Assembly (NCBI RefSeq): GCF_008520265.1
Contig: NZ_VIQM01000033.1
Span: 1-53,482, forward strand
DNA length: 53,482 nucleotides
Reading direction: 5' to 3'
Source: Sphingobacterium cavernae
Lineage (GTDB): Bacteria > Bacteroidota > Bacteroidia > Sphingobacteriales > Sphingobacteriaceae
Under the pieces are notes generated by a model. The model saw only the letters and a program-made list of their open reading frames with translations. It was not told the DNA's origin and did not search any database. A program made the position numbers and the translations under genes. Positions 27,761 to 35,597 of the stretch are shown here, in pieces; the stretch's first letter is position 1, and the number at the start of each line of letters is the position of its first letter.

Positions 27761-28438
27761 ATGAGATTTGATATCATCACCGTATTACCATCATTATTAG
27801 AGAGTCCCTTTGCGCATTCAATTCTTCAGCGTGCACAAAAAAAAGGAATTGCAGAAATTCATGTTCATAATCTTCGTGATTATGCCGTTAACAAGCAAAA
27901 GTCTGTGGACGACTACCCCTATGGTGGCGGGTCTGGTATGGTTATACAAATTGAACCTTTCGCATTATGCATTGAAAAGTTACAAAGCGAAAGAGATTAT
28001 GATGACATAATTTATATGACGCCCGATGGTGTCACTTTAAATCAAAGTATTGCAAATGATTTATCCACTAAAGGAAATATTATCATCCTATGTGGTCATT
28101 ATAAAGGTATCGATCAACGCATCCGCGATGTATTCGTTACAAAAGAGATTTCTATTGGGGACTATGTACTTTCTGGGGGAGAATTGCCAGCAGCTATTGT
28201 TGTAGATGCTGTAATACGATTAATACCTGGTGTACTATCGGATGAAACTTCTGCGCTTTCGGACTCTTTTCAAGATGGGCTATTGGATGCACCTATCTAT
28301 ACGCGACCCGCAGAATGGCGAGGACTTCGTGTACCAGATATCTTATTGAGTGGAAATGAAGCAAAAATCAACGAATGGCGTGACGAACAGCAACTTGCAA
28401 GAACAAGAGAAAGAAGGCCTGATTTGTTAAATGATTAA
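27761..28438 (+). CDS. trmD: tRNA (guanine-N1-)-methyltransferase TrmD
   Basis: This 225-residue protein has the trefoil-knot SPOUT signatures of Trm[54 protein letters not shown] and [20 protein letters not shown]. It methylates N1 of G37 in tRNAs with G36, which maintains the reading frame. It is not in the usual rpsP-rimM-trmD-rplS order here; the upstream neighbour is an insertion sequence and the downstream one the trp leader. Confidence 0.97.
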   Translation: MRFDIITVLPSLLESPFAHSILQRAQKKGIAEIHVHNLRDYAVNKQKSVDDYPYGGGSGMVIQIEPFALCIEKLQSERDYDDIIYMTPDGVTLNQSIANDLSTKGNIIILCGHYKGIDQRIRDVFVTKEISIGDYVLSGGELPAAIVVDAVIRLIPGVLSDETSALSDSFQDGLLDAPIYTRPAEWRGLRVPDILLSGNEAKINEWRDEQQLARTRERRPDLLND

Positions 28439-28475
28439 AAATTTATAAGTTTTGTTGATTTTTTTTTAATTTTTG

Positions 28476-28506
28476 TTTGAATATATAAAATTAATTATAA
28501 TATTTG
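28476..28506 (+). promoter_or_regulatory. Putative trp promoter (-33 and -7 boxes)
   Basis: TTTG at 28476-28479 and AATATTTG at 28499-28506 (one mismatch to TAnnTTTG) are separated by 19 bp, the spacing expected for the Bacteroidota primary sigma factor. Transcription would start near 28510, just before the leader peptide ATG at 28515. Confidence 0.5.
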
Positions 28507-28514
28507 TAGCATTA

Positions 28515-28577
28515 ATGCATACGTTTTTTACATATCAATATTGGTGGTGGCCTGAAGCTATAAGCATCGGGAACTAG
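28515..28577 (+). CDS. trpL: trp operon leader peptide (three consecutive Trp codons)
   Basis: A 20-codon frame reads MHTFFTYQY, then WWW (TGG TGG TGG at 28542-28550), then PEAISIGN and TAG. It lies between a plausible promoter and a strong terminator 110 bp upstream of trpE, as expected for a ribosome-mediated attenuator. The codons for Ser-Ile-Gly near its end carry CATCGGG (28565-28571), which can pair with the 5' arm of the downstream terminator. A ribosome stalled at the Trp codons would leave this segment free. One that reaches the stop codon would cover it. The peptide itself probably has no further function. Confidence 0.88.
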   Translation: MHTFFTYQYWWWPEAISIGN

Positions 28578-28661
28578 TCTATAATGGTATTCAAGATAAA
28601 ACATTTTTATTAAATCAACCAAAACCATTTAAGCCCGATGTATATACATCGGGCTTTTTTT
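28565..28661 (+). promoter_or_regulatory. trp attenuator: antiterminator and terminator
   Basis: The terminator is a perfect 26-nt palindrome (28631-28656, arms AAGCCCGATG.../...CATCGGGCTT) followed by a T-run to 28661. The competing fold pairs CATCGGG (28565-28571, inside trpL) with CCCGATG (28634-28640), and nested inside it AATGGT (28583-28588) with ACCATT (28624-28629). The two helices are compatible with each other and exclusive with the terminator. Low charged tRNA-Trp should favour the antiterminator and trpEGC expression. Confidence 0.85.
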
Positions 28662-28689
28662 GTTATTATTGACAACTTATTTGAAAAAT

Positions 28690-30093
28690 ATGAGATATTC
28701 ATTTAAAACTAATTATAAAAGAATACTAGCGGATACGACCACTCCTGTAGGTATATATTTGCGATTAAGAGATACCTTTCCGAACAGCCTCTTGTTGGAA
28801 AGTTCAGAATACCACAGCCGAGACAATAATATCAGCTATATATGTTGCCAACAAATCGCTGGAATTATTTTAAATGACCAAGAATTATCCATATCCTACC
28901 CAAATCAACCAAAAGAAATTAAACAAGCAAGTCAAATAAATTTACGCCATGAGGTTTCTGCATTTCGCAAATCTTTTGAGGGACTTGAACTTCCAGAAGT
29001 AAATGTAATTTCCAATGGTCTCTTCGGTTATTTTACATTTGATGCTGTTGAACATTTCGAGGACATCAAGCTAACAGCTGATGCAAATGACGCGAGAAAT
29101 ATACCTTTCATGCAATACCATGTCTATAAGTATGTCATTGCAATCGACCACTTTAGAAATCAACTTTATATTTTCGAAAATCTTTTAGATGGTGAAGAAT
29201 CTGATTTAGACCGTTTAGAATATTTGATTCAAAATAAAAATTTTCCAGAATACTCGTTTGAAGTGAAAGGTGAAGAATCGTCCAATATGAACGATGAAGA
29301 ATTTAAGGCCTTAGTCAACAAAATGAAGGCACATATTCAACGCGGAGACGTCTTTCAAATTGTTCCTTCAAGAGGTTTTTCAACACCTTTTGCTGGTGAT
29401 GAATTCAACGTATACCGCGCACTACGCTCGATCAATCCTTCGCCATATTTATTCTATTTCGATTATGGCGATTTCAAATTATTCGGATCTTCACCTGAAG
29501 CACAGATTACCATCAAAAAAGATGTGGCAACTATCTATCCTATTGCTGGTACTTTCAAACGAACTGGTAATTTAGAAGAGGATGAAAAAATTGCGGAATC
29601 ATTAAAAAATGACCCTAAAGAATCCGCAGAACACGTGATGCTAGTGGATTTGGCGCGCAATGACTTGAGCAGACATTGTCATCATGTGGAAGTAAAATCT
29701 TACAAAGAAGCCCAATATTATTCACATATTATACATTTGGTATCTAAGGTATCAGGCAAATTAAAAGAGAATACCAACCCATTTGACGTTGTCGGTGACA
29801 CTTATCCTGCTGGAACACTTTCGGGGGCTCCAAAGCATATGGCACTAACCTTAATTGATCGTTACGAAGGTTTGCAACGCACTTTCTATTCGGGTGCTTT
29901 GGGTTATATGGGATTCAATGGAGATTTTAACCATGCCATTATGATTCGATCGTTCCTTAGTAAAAAGAATGTTTTGCATTACCAAGCTGGCGCAGGCATT
30001 GTATTGGATTCTGATCCAGAGAAAGAATTGCAAGAAGTAAATAACAAAATTGCTGCATTACGCAGAGCTTTAGATTTAGCTCAAAATATATGA
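28690..30093 (+). CDS. trpE: Anthranilate synthase component I
   Basis: The ATG at 28690 is chosen; the frame is open from a TTG inside the terminator T-run, which is not a believable start. The 467-residue protein has the Trp feedback segment LLLESSEYHSRD, then the chorismate-binding domain: GDVFQIVPSRGF, FGSSPEAQITI, PIAGTFKRTG, HVMLVDLARNDLSRHC, DTYPAGTLSGAPKHMA and QAGAGIVLDSDPEKE. It converts chorismate to anthranilate with ammonia supplied by TrpG. It is first in the operon, behind the attenuator. Its TGA stop overlaps the trpG ATG (ATGA). Confidence 0.96.
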   Translation: MRYSFKTNYKRILADTTTPVGIYLRLRDTFPNSLLLESSEYHSRDNNISYICCQQIAGIILNDQELSISYPNQPKEIKQASQINLRHEVSAFRKSFEGLELPEVNVISNGLFGYFTFDAVEHFEDIKLTADANDARNIPFMQYHVYKYVIAIDHFRNQLYIFENLLDGEESDLDRLEYLIQNKNFPEYSFEVKGEESSNMNDEEFKALVNKMKAHIQRGDVFQIVPSRGFSTPFAGDEFNVYRALRSINPSPYLFYFDYGDFKLFGSSPEAQITIKKDVATIYPIAGTFKRTGNLEEDEKIAESLKNDPKESAEHVMLVDLARNDLSRHCHHVEVKSYKEAQYYSHIIHLVSKVSGKLKENTNPFDVVGDTYPAGTLSGAPKHMALTLIDRYEGLQRTFYSGALGYMGFNGDFNHAIMIRSFLSKKNVLHYQAGAGIVLDSDPEKELQEVNNKIAALRRALDLAQNI

Positions 30094-30830
30094 TACGTCC
30101 ATTAGATTACTGTACAGATATACAACACTTCAACGATTCGATTGCCACAATAAATAGTCGCATTAACGAATTGGAAGAATTAAAAAAACAATACATCAAA
30201 AAATCAGAAACATTCGAAAGAATAGATTCGATTTTAAAAAGTGAGGTAGATTCAGAAAGAATGAAAGCAAAGATATTGGTCATTGATAATTATGACTCAT
30301 TTACATACAATTTAGTTCACTTATTGCAAGAGTTGAATCAAGATTACGTGGTCGTACGTAATGACAAATTCGAATTAGACTATGTTGAACAGTTTGACAA
30401 AATATTGCTATCTCCAGGGCCAGGTATACCCGAAGAAGCAGGGTTACTGTTAGATGTAATTCGCAAATATGCCCCAACAAAAAGCATCTTAGGAATTTGC
30501 TTAGGCCAACAAGCAATAGCTGAGGTTTTCGGTGGAACATTGTTTAATTTACCTAAGCCTTTGCATGGTGTAGCTACTCCGATTAATGTAATCGATAATT
30601 CGGAAAAATTATTTCAAAATTTCCCAAAGGACTCTAAAATTGGACGCTATCACTCTTGGGCAGTGGATCCAAATACCCTACCCGATTCACTATATGTGAC
30701 TGCAGTAGACGAAAATGGAATCATCATGGCATTGACGCATAAAGAATATGACGTACGTGGTATGCAATTTCATCCAGAATCTGTCTTGACGGACAACGGG
30801 AAATTACTAATCGCTAATTGGTTAAAATAA
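30090..30830 (+). CDS. trpG: Anthranilate synthase component II with N-terminal helical extension
   Basis: The start ATG overlaps the trpE stop (ATGA), and gives 246 residues. The glutamine amidotransferase proper begins only at residue 58 (MKAKILVIDNYDSFTYNLVH, ATG at 30261). It has the oxyanion segment LSPGPGIPEEAG, nucleophile Cys137 in GICLGQQ and His228/Glu230 in HPES. Residues 1-57 are charged and helix-forming (INSRINELEELKKQYIKKSE) and look like a coiled coil not found in ordinary TrpG. Either the protein is truly extended or translation also starts at 30261. It provides ammonia from glutamine to TrpE. Confidence 0.93.
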   Translation: MIRPLDYCTDIQHFNDSIATINSRINELEELKKQYIKKSETFERIDSILKSEVDSERMKAKILVIDNYDSFTYNLVHLLQELNQDYVVVRNDKFELDYVEQFDKILLSPGPGIPEEAGLLLDVIRKYAPTKSILGICLGQQAIAEVFGGTLFNLPKPLHGVATPINVIDNSEKLFQNFPKDSKIGRYHSWAVDPNTLPDSLYVTAVDENGIIMALTHKEYDVRGMQFHPESVLTDNGKLLIANWLK

Positions 30831-30835
30831 GAGCA

Positions 30836-31621
30836 ATGACTATTTTAGATAAAATCGTAGAAAGAAAGAAACAGGAAGTTAAAGAAGCGAAGTCTAAAGT
30901 TTCTTTGGGAGAATTGACCCAATTTCCACTATTCGAGCGAAGCTGTTTTTCGCTGAAAGAATCCGTATTACATCCCGATAGAACTGGAATCATCGCCGAA
31001 TACAAACGCGCTTCACCATCGAAGGGACTAATCAACGGCCATTCTACTGTTGAAGAAGTCGTGTTGGGTTATCAAAATGCCGGAGCCTCCGCAATATCCG
31101 TGTTAACAGATACTGATTTTTTTCAAGGAACTTTAGCAGACTTGACACAAGCTCGCGCTGTACTCACTATCCCTTTGTTACGAAAAGAGTTTATAGTTGA
31201 CAAATACCAAATCGCCGAAGCAAAAGCATATGGTGCAGATATTATTCTTTTGATAGCGGCTTGCCTAAAACCAGAAGAAATAGAAGACTTTTCCAATTAC
31301 GCTAAATCATTAGGACTTAACATATTATTAGAAGTACACAATGAGGAAGAGCTTGTTCAAAATATTTTTCCAAACATTGATGCGATCGGTGTAAACAACC
31401 GCAATCTGAAGGATTTTTCAGTTTCACTTGAACACTCCTATGATTTGGTTAATAAAATTCCAAATAATTATATCAAAGTATCAGAAAGTGGCATTTCAAA
31501 TCCTGAGACAATCAAGGATCTAAAAGAAAGAGGGTTTAATAGCTTCCTTATTGGCGAAAACTTTATGAAAACTGACGATCCTGCACAGGCAATAAAAGAG
31601 TTTGTAAATCAAATAAAATAG
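30836..31621 (+). CDS. trpC: Indole-3-glycerol phosphate synthase
   Basis: ATG at 30836, five bases after the trpG stop, is preferred over the in-frame TTG at 30818. The 261-residue TIM barrel has IIAEYKRASPSKGLI, VLTDTDFFQGTLADL, LRKEFIVDKYQIAEAKAYGAD, LLIAACL, LEVHNEEEL, IGVNNRNLKDF and VSESGI, all typical of TrpC. It closes the ring of carboxyphenylaminodeoxyribulose phosphate in tryptophan synthesis. A terminator follows directly, so trpD, trpF, trpB and trpA are not in this transcript. Confidence 0.96.
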   Translation: MTILDKIVERKKQEVKEAKSKVSLGELTQFPLFERSCFSLKESVLHPDRTGIIAEYKRASPSKGLINGHSTVEEVVLGYQNAGASAISVLTDTDFFQGTLADLTQARAVLTIPLLRKEFIVDKYQIAEAKAYGADIILLIAACLKPEEIEDFSNYAKSLGLNILLEVHNEEELVQNIFPNIDAIGVNNRNLKDFSVSLEHSYDLVNKIPNNYIKVSESGISNPETIKDLKERGFNSFLIGENFMKTDDPAQAIKEFVNQIK

Positions 31622-31626
31622 TTAAA

Positions 31627-31657
31627 TTAAGGAGAAGTTTAAATCACTTCTCCTTAA
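31627..31657. terminator. Bidirectional terminator between trpC and the lipoprotein gene
   Basis: TTAAGGAGAAGT (31627-31638) and ACTTCTCCTTAA (31646-31657) make a perfect 12-bp stem with a 7-nt loop between convergent genes. T-rich DNA follows on the plus strand; on the minus strand the stem is followed by a shorter T-containing run. Confidence 0.8.
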
Positions 31658-31664
31658 GATTTAT

Positions 31665-32363
31665 TTATTGTGCGTGGATTTCAAAATTAAGTTCCAGTAC
31701 ATTTTGACCTGGAAATGCAGTTTTATAGTCTGCTCTATTCCAGTCGGTACGCTCTATTTTTCCTTTTACTCCTTCATTCAATTTGCGTAGTACAAAAGTA
31801 ACCTTGGTAGGCAATTTTTCTTGATTTTCCTTTCCCAAAATAAAATAAGACAACACACCAGTAACTTCATACTTACCTGAAACATCCGTGTTGTCACTAT
31901 ATTTTTTCTCGCGCGGTTGAAATAGCGCGCCTTGTTCGTTTTCAGAATCTGGATTTAACTTAAAATCTGCCCCTACTAGAAAAGCTTTGTAGTTATCTGC
32001 CGTCAATTTGTCCTTAATAAAATCATTTTGTATTTCTTTTCCCGATTCATCCCAGGACTTCAAATCAATTTTATACGTAACATCCGACTTAATCTTTAAT
32101 AAAGCATTGCCCACAACTTTTCCATTTTTGTCAAATGTAAGCACAATAGGAGAACCTAATTCTCCATTATCTAAACCGTGAAAATGATCCCCGTGCGCTT
32201 GCACTTGCTCGCCAGTTAAGGGTGTGAAAACTAATTCCGACTTCCTCAAATCTAACTCTATAATAGAATCTTCCTTATCACCACATGCACTTATCAACAT
32301 AATTACGCTAGCAATCACTAGCATTTTGGATGCAATTTTTCTTAATGTAATTTTTCTTAACAT
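31665..32363 (-). CDS. Lipoprotein with His-rich motif, possibly metal-related
   Basis: The start at 32363 (MLRKITLRKIASKMLVIASV) gives a lipoprotein signal with lipobox ISAC (Cys 27); the frame is open upstream to 32423, but that would place a long non-signal segment in front. The 232-residue protein contains HGDHFHGLDNGE (about residues 53-64), which resembles metal-binding His clusters. The remainder is beta-rich. A 15-bp tandem repeat encodes LRKIT/LRKIA at the start. Upstream are paired GCAAC-N3-GTTGC palindromes, so a regulator probably controls it. Metal binding is inference; I do not recognise a named family. Confidence 0.7.
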   Translation of the reverse strand: MLRKITLRKIASKMLVIASVIMLISACGDKEDSIIELDLRKSELVFTPLTGEQVQAHGDHFHGLDNGELGSPIVLTFDKNGKVVGNALLKIKSDVTYKIDLKSWDESGKEIQNDFIKDKLTADNYKAFLVGADFKLNPDSENEQGALFQPREKKYSDNTDVSGKYEVTGVLSYFILGKENQEKLPTKVTFVLRKLNEGVKGKIERTDWNRADYKTAFPGQNVLELNFEIHAQ

Positions 32364-32398
32364 AATTTTTAAATTAATAACATGAATAAAAATAATTG

Positions 32399-32448
32399 TT
32401 GCAACATTGTTGCAATTATACAAAAAAATAATAACGCAACAAAGTTGC
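32399..32448. promoter_or_regulatory. Two GCAAC-N3-GTTGC palindromes (putative operators)
   Basis: GCAACATTGTTGC (32401-32413, extended to TTGCAACATTGTTGCAA at 32399-32415) and GCAACAAAGTTGC (32436-32448) share identical 5-bp arms and a 3-bp spacer, and start 35 bp apart. They lie between the divergent lipoprotein gene (start 32363) and dusB (start 32486). The pattern fits a dimeric repressor, for example of the Fur/Zur type, but the regulator is not identified. Confidence 0.65.
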
Positions 32449-32473
32449 TTTTAATATTTTGTAAATTATTCTG

Positions 32474-32481
32474 TACTTTTG
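32474..32481 (+). promoter_or_regulatory. Putative -7 box for dusB
   Basis: TACTTTTG matches TAnnTTTG exactly and ends 4 bp before the dusB ATG at 32486, implying a nearly leaderless message. Confidence 0.5.
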
Positions 32482-32485
32482 CAGC

Positions 32486-33481
32486 ATGTCAGTAAAAATT
32501 GGTGAAAATATTGACCTTGGAGCATTCCCATTGTTGTTAGCTCCGATGGAAGATGTCAGCGATCCTCCGTTCCGTTATGTTTGCAAACAAAATGGTGTGG
32601 ATTTGATGTATACTGAATTTATTTCTTCTGAGGGATTGATTCGTGATGCAGCTAAATCTGTTCAAAAACTTGATATTTTTGAATATGAAAGACCTATCGG
32701 AATTCAAATTTTTGGTGGTGACATCGAAAGTATGCGGAAATCCGCGGAGATTTGTACCAAAGCAAACCCAAATTTAATCGACATCAACTACGGTTGTCCA
32801 GTAAAAAAGGTCGTATGTAAAGGTGCGGGCTCATCTTTGTTACAAGACATTGATAAGATGGTCGCCATGACTAAAGCTGTTGTCGAGGCTACGCACCTGC
32901 CGGTAACTGTTAAAACTCGTTTGGGTTGGGATGATAACACGAAAAACGTGTATGAAGTAGCAGAACGTCTACAAGATGTAGGGATCAAGGCACTTGCAAT
33001 TCATGGACGTACTAGAGCACAACTTTATAAAGGAGAAGCGGATTGGACAATGATTCGTGATGTAAAGAAAAATCCCCGTATTAAAATCCCAATTTTTGGA
33101 AATGGCGATGTGGATTCTATCGAGAAAGCTGCGGCATGGCGTAAAGAATTTGAAGTAGATGGTATAATGATTGGCAGGGCTGCTATTGGATATCCTTGGA
33201 TCTTTAGAGAGATAAAGCATTACTTCGAAACTGGAGAGCTCTTACAGGGACCAACAATAGCCGAACGCGTGGAAGTGTGTAAAACACATCTTACCAAATC
33301 TATTGAATGGAAAGGTGATAAATTAGGAATATTCGAAATGCGTAGACATTATTCAAATTATTTCAAAGGCATTCCTAATTTTAAAGAACAACGTATGAAA
33401 TTAGTCAGTCTATCCACAGAGAAAGAAATAATTGAAGTCTTAGAAGATATAAAATATAATTTTTCACAATTGGCCGTTTAA
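32486..33481 (+). CDS. dusB: tRNA-dihydrouridine synthase
   Basis: This 331-residue FMN enzyme of the Dus family shows LLAPMEDVSDPPFRYVCK, IGIQIFGGD, IDINYGCPVKKVVCKGAGSS (with the catalytic Cys in the GCPVKKVVCKGAG segment), PVTVKTRLGWDD, LAIHGRTRAQLYKG, IPIFGNGDV and DGIMIGRAAIGYPWIF. It reduces uridines in tRNA D-loops. The last codons form part of a 16-bp terminator stem. DusB is favoured over the other Dus groups by overall pattern; the exact subgroup is less certain. Confidence 0.94.
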   Translation: MSVKIGENIDLGAFPLLLAPMEDVSDPPFRYVCKQNGVDLMYTEFISSEGLIRDAAKSVQKLDIFEYERPIGIQIFGGDIESMRKSAEICTKANPNLIDINYGCPVKKVVCKGAGSSLLQDIDKMVAMTKAVVEATHLPVTVKTRLGWDDNTKNVYEVAERLQDVGIKALAIHGRTRAQLYKGEADWTMIRDVKKNPRIKIPIFGNGDVDSIEKAAAWRKEFEVDGIMIGRAAIGYPWIFREIKHYFETGELLQGPTIAERVEVCKTHLTKSIEWKGDKLGIFEMRRHYSNYFKGIPNFKEQRMKLVSLSTEKEIIEVLEDIKYNFSQLAV

Positions 33482-33500
33482 TTATAAACGGCCAATTGTG
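33465..33500. terminator. Terminator overlapping the dusB stop codon
   Basis: A perfect 16-bp stem (33465-33480 with 33485-33500, core GGCCGTTTA/TAAACGGCC) with a 4-nt loop ATTA starts inside the last five dusB codons and includes the TAA stop. It is followed by TTATTTT on the plus strand. It also serves the convergent gene ending at 33506. Confidence 0.88.
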
Positions 33501-33505
33501 TTATT

Positions 33506-34045
33506 TTAAAAGGCAAATCCAATACCTAACATACCTTTACCCGTTACTGCGTCATCAGATCCGCGGTCACCTATAAACTTTCGGGCAATCCCTAAGTTTA
33601 ACTCGAAAACAAATTTTTTCTTTGCAACCCACTTTGCACCTAATCCAAAGCCCAAGCCACCCGTAGTATATACTGCACTAATACCTCTATTATTTTCACC
33701 TGGCCAAATAGTATTATCGTATTCTCTACTAAAAGTTATCGGTGCAAAACCTTCAATAAAGAAACCAGAGGCATACTTACTACCAAAATAAGCTCTGTAA
33801 AATGGGGATATTTGTGTAAAGTCTTCCAAATCATCACCAAACCCAAATATAGCATTCGCTCCTAGACCCGCATCTTCAGAAATAATTCTTTCGTAAGAAG
33901 CATTTATTGCCAATCCCCCTATAAGCCAAAAAGGATCTAATAAAATGTCATTTTTCCTAAAATTAGGTAACTGCTCTGTTGACTCCTGTGCGAATACAGA
34001 ACTAAAAGATGATATAATCATCATAAAAAGTAAAAGTCTTCTCAT
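33506..34045 (-). CDS. Small outer-membrane barrel protein (DUF3575-like)
   Basis: This 179-residue protein has a signal peptide (ending SSVFAQ) and then KNDILLDPFWLIGGLAINASYERI, the pattern of DUF3575-like small barrels, followed by alternating strands and a terminal GMLGIGFAF. It is probably an eight-stranded outer-membrane barrel of unknown role. It resembles the protein at 10631-11425 in its first strands. It follows the flippase gene by 32 bp and may be at the end of that operon. Confidence 0.7.
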   Translation of the reverse strand: MRRLLLFMMIISSFSSVFAQESTEQLPNFRKNDILLDPFWLIGGLAINASYERIISEDAGLGANAIFGFGDDLEDFTQISPFYRAYFGSKYASGFFIEGFAPITFSREYDNTIWPGENNRGISAVYTTGGLGFGLGAKWVAKKKFVFELNLGIARKFIGDRGSDDAVTGKGMLGIGFAF

Positions 34046-34077
34046 AAACGGTTAAATAATTTAAATCTAATATAGAA

Positions 34078-35586
34078 CTACTTTTTAAGCCTAGACGCTA
34101 CAAAGCGAATAAAATTTCTTTCTAAATAAAGAACAAAACCTAAAACTATAATCAATAAAGCATTACTTAGCAATAGATTGTTATTAAAAACATAGTACAT
34201 ACAAGCAGTTGAAATTATTGCTAAAAAAAGATAGAAGACAGATTTCAATAAATTATAAGGGATTTGATAGTTTTTCTGACCAAGGCTATATGACATCGAA
34301 ACCATCACAAAATATGTTAGCGTAGTAGAAAGTGCTGCGCCCAAATAAGAAAATGTCGGTATAAGTGCAACATTTAATATGACCGTAATAATTGCTCCAA
34401 CAACAGATATATAAAGTCCATAGCGTGTCTGATCAGATAATCTATACCATATAGAAAGATTCATATAAATACCCAGCAAAACATTATTGAAAAGTAGAAT
34501 AGGCACAATGTACAACCCCGTCCAATAAACTTCTGCTGTGAACTCTCCTCCTCGAATAAAATTCTTGAGCCAAGATATATTTGCACAAAGAGCAATCATG
34601 ACCAAAACCATCACAATGATAAAATACTCCATAATCTTAGCATAAACCTGTTTCGCATTTTGATTTTTGGCATAAGAGAAGAAAAATGGTTCTGCCCCTA
34701 AACGAAATGCAGTCACAAAAAGGTTCAAAAATATAGCTAGTTTAGCCACTGCACCATAAATCCCCAAGTCACGCTCCCCATCTGCTGTAGGAACTAATTT
34801 CGGGAACATCATTTTGTCTAAGTGCTCATTAATGATGAATGAAATATTCGCTATTAAAATTGGAAAACTATAATTAAGCATGCTCCTCAACAAAACCATA
34901 TCAATTTTAAATGAGAATTTTAAGATTTGAGGAATAAGCATTGACAAAGTCACCAAACTTGCGATCAAATTAGATATAAAAACATTGCCTAACCAACCGT
35001 TTCTAAACCATCCGGAAGAGATATTTTGCCAAAATGTATATTCCTTAACTAAACTAGGAAGCCAAAAAAGTAAAAACAGATTACAAAATACAAGGATCAG
35101 AATATTTATAATTTTTATGGTGCTGTAACGAATAGGACGCCCTTCGGCTCTCAAACGAGCAAATGGTACTACAGCTAATGCATCAGCAGCCAGTATAACA
35201 GCAAAAAACTTGACAAATACAATATATTCATTGAGATCCAGGTCAACTGATTTAATAAATTCAGCAATGGGTTGGGAAAAAACAAACATACTACTGACGA
35301 AAATCACGGTAGCAAATAAAGTAACAACAAAACTATTGTTAAAGACTTTTTCCTTGTCTTCTTTATCTACACGCTGCAAATATCTAAAATAGGTAGTCTC
35401 CATACCAAATGCCAAAACGGCATTGATCATCGCTGCATAAGCGTATAGATTGGTAAAAATTCCGTAGAGTGAGGTTTCAAGACTACGGGTAAAAAATGGT
35501 GTTAAAAGAAAATTTAAGACACGAGATATAATGGTAGTCAGTCCGTATATTACGGTATCGCTAAGTAACTTTTTAATAGCAGACAC
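34078..35586 (-). CDS. Polysaccharide/lipid-linked oligosaccharide flippase (Wzx-like, MATE/MOP superfamily)
   Basis: This 502-residue protein has about 12-14 hydrophobic helices starting with the family pattern LLSDTVIYGLTTIISRVLNFLLTPFFTRSL and YGIFTNLYAYAAMINAVLAFGMETTYFRY. Such proteins move lipid-linked sugars across the inner membrane for surface polysaccharide synthesis. No glycosyltransferases are adjacent; upstream on the same strand are acylphosphatase and an amidohydrolase, 11 bp and further away. The substrate is unknown. Confidence 0.88.
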   Translation of the reverse strand: MSAIKKLLSDTVIYGLTTIISRVLNFLLTPFFTRSLETSLYGIFTNLYAYAAMINAVLAFGMETTYFRYLQRVDKEDKEKVFNNSFVVTLFATVIFVSSMFVFSQPIAEFIKSVDLDLNEYIVFVKFFAVILAADALAVVPFARLRAEGRPIRYSTIKIINILILVFCNLFLLFWLPSLVKEYTFWQNISSGWFRNGWLGNVFISNLIASLVTLSMLIPQILKFSFKIDMVLLRSMLNYSFPILIANISFIINEHLDKMMFPKLVPTADGERDLGIYGAVAKLAIFLNLFVTAFRLGAEPFFFSYAKNQNAKQVYAKIMEYFIIVMVLVMIALCANISWLKNFIRGGEFTAEVYWTGLYIVPILLFNNVLLGIYMNLSIWYRLSDQTRYGLYISVVGAIITVILNVALIPTFSYLGAALSTTLTYFVMVSMSYSLGQKNYQIPYNLLKSVFYLFLAIISTACMYYVFNNNLLLSNALLIIVLGFVLYLERNFIRFVASRLKK

Positions 35587-35597
35587 AGGCGAAATTA

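Noticed and set aside
28660..28689. TTG at 28660 as trpE start
   Set aside because: It lies in the T-run of the attenuator terminator; the ATG at 28690 gives the normal TrpE N-terminus.
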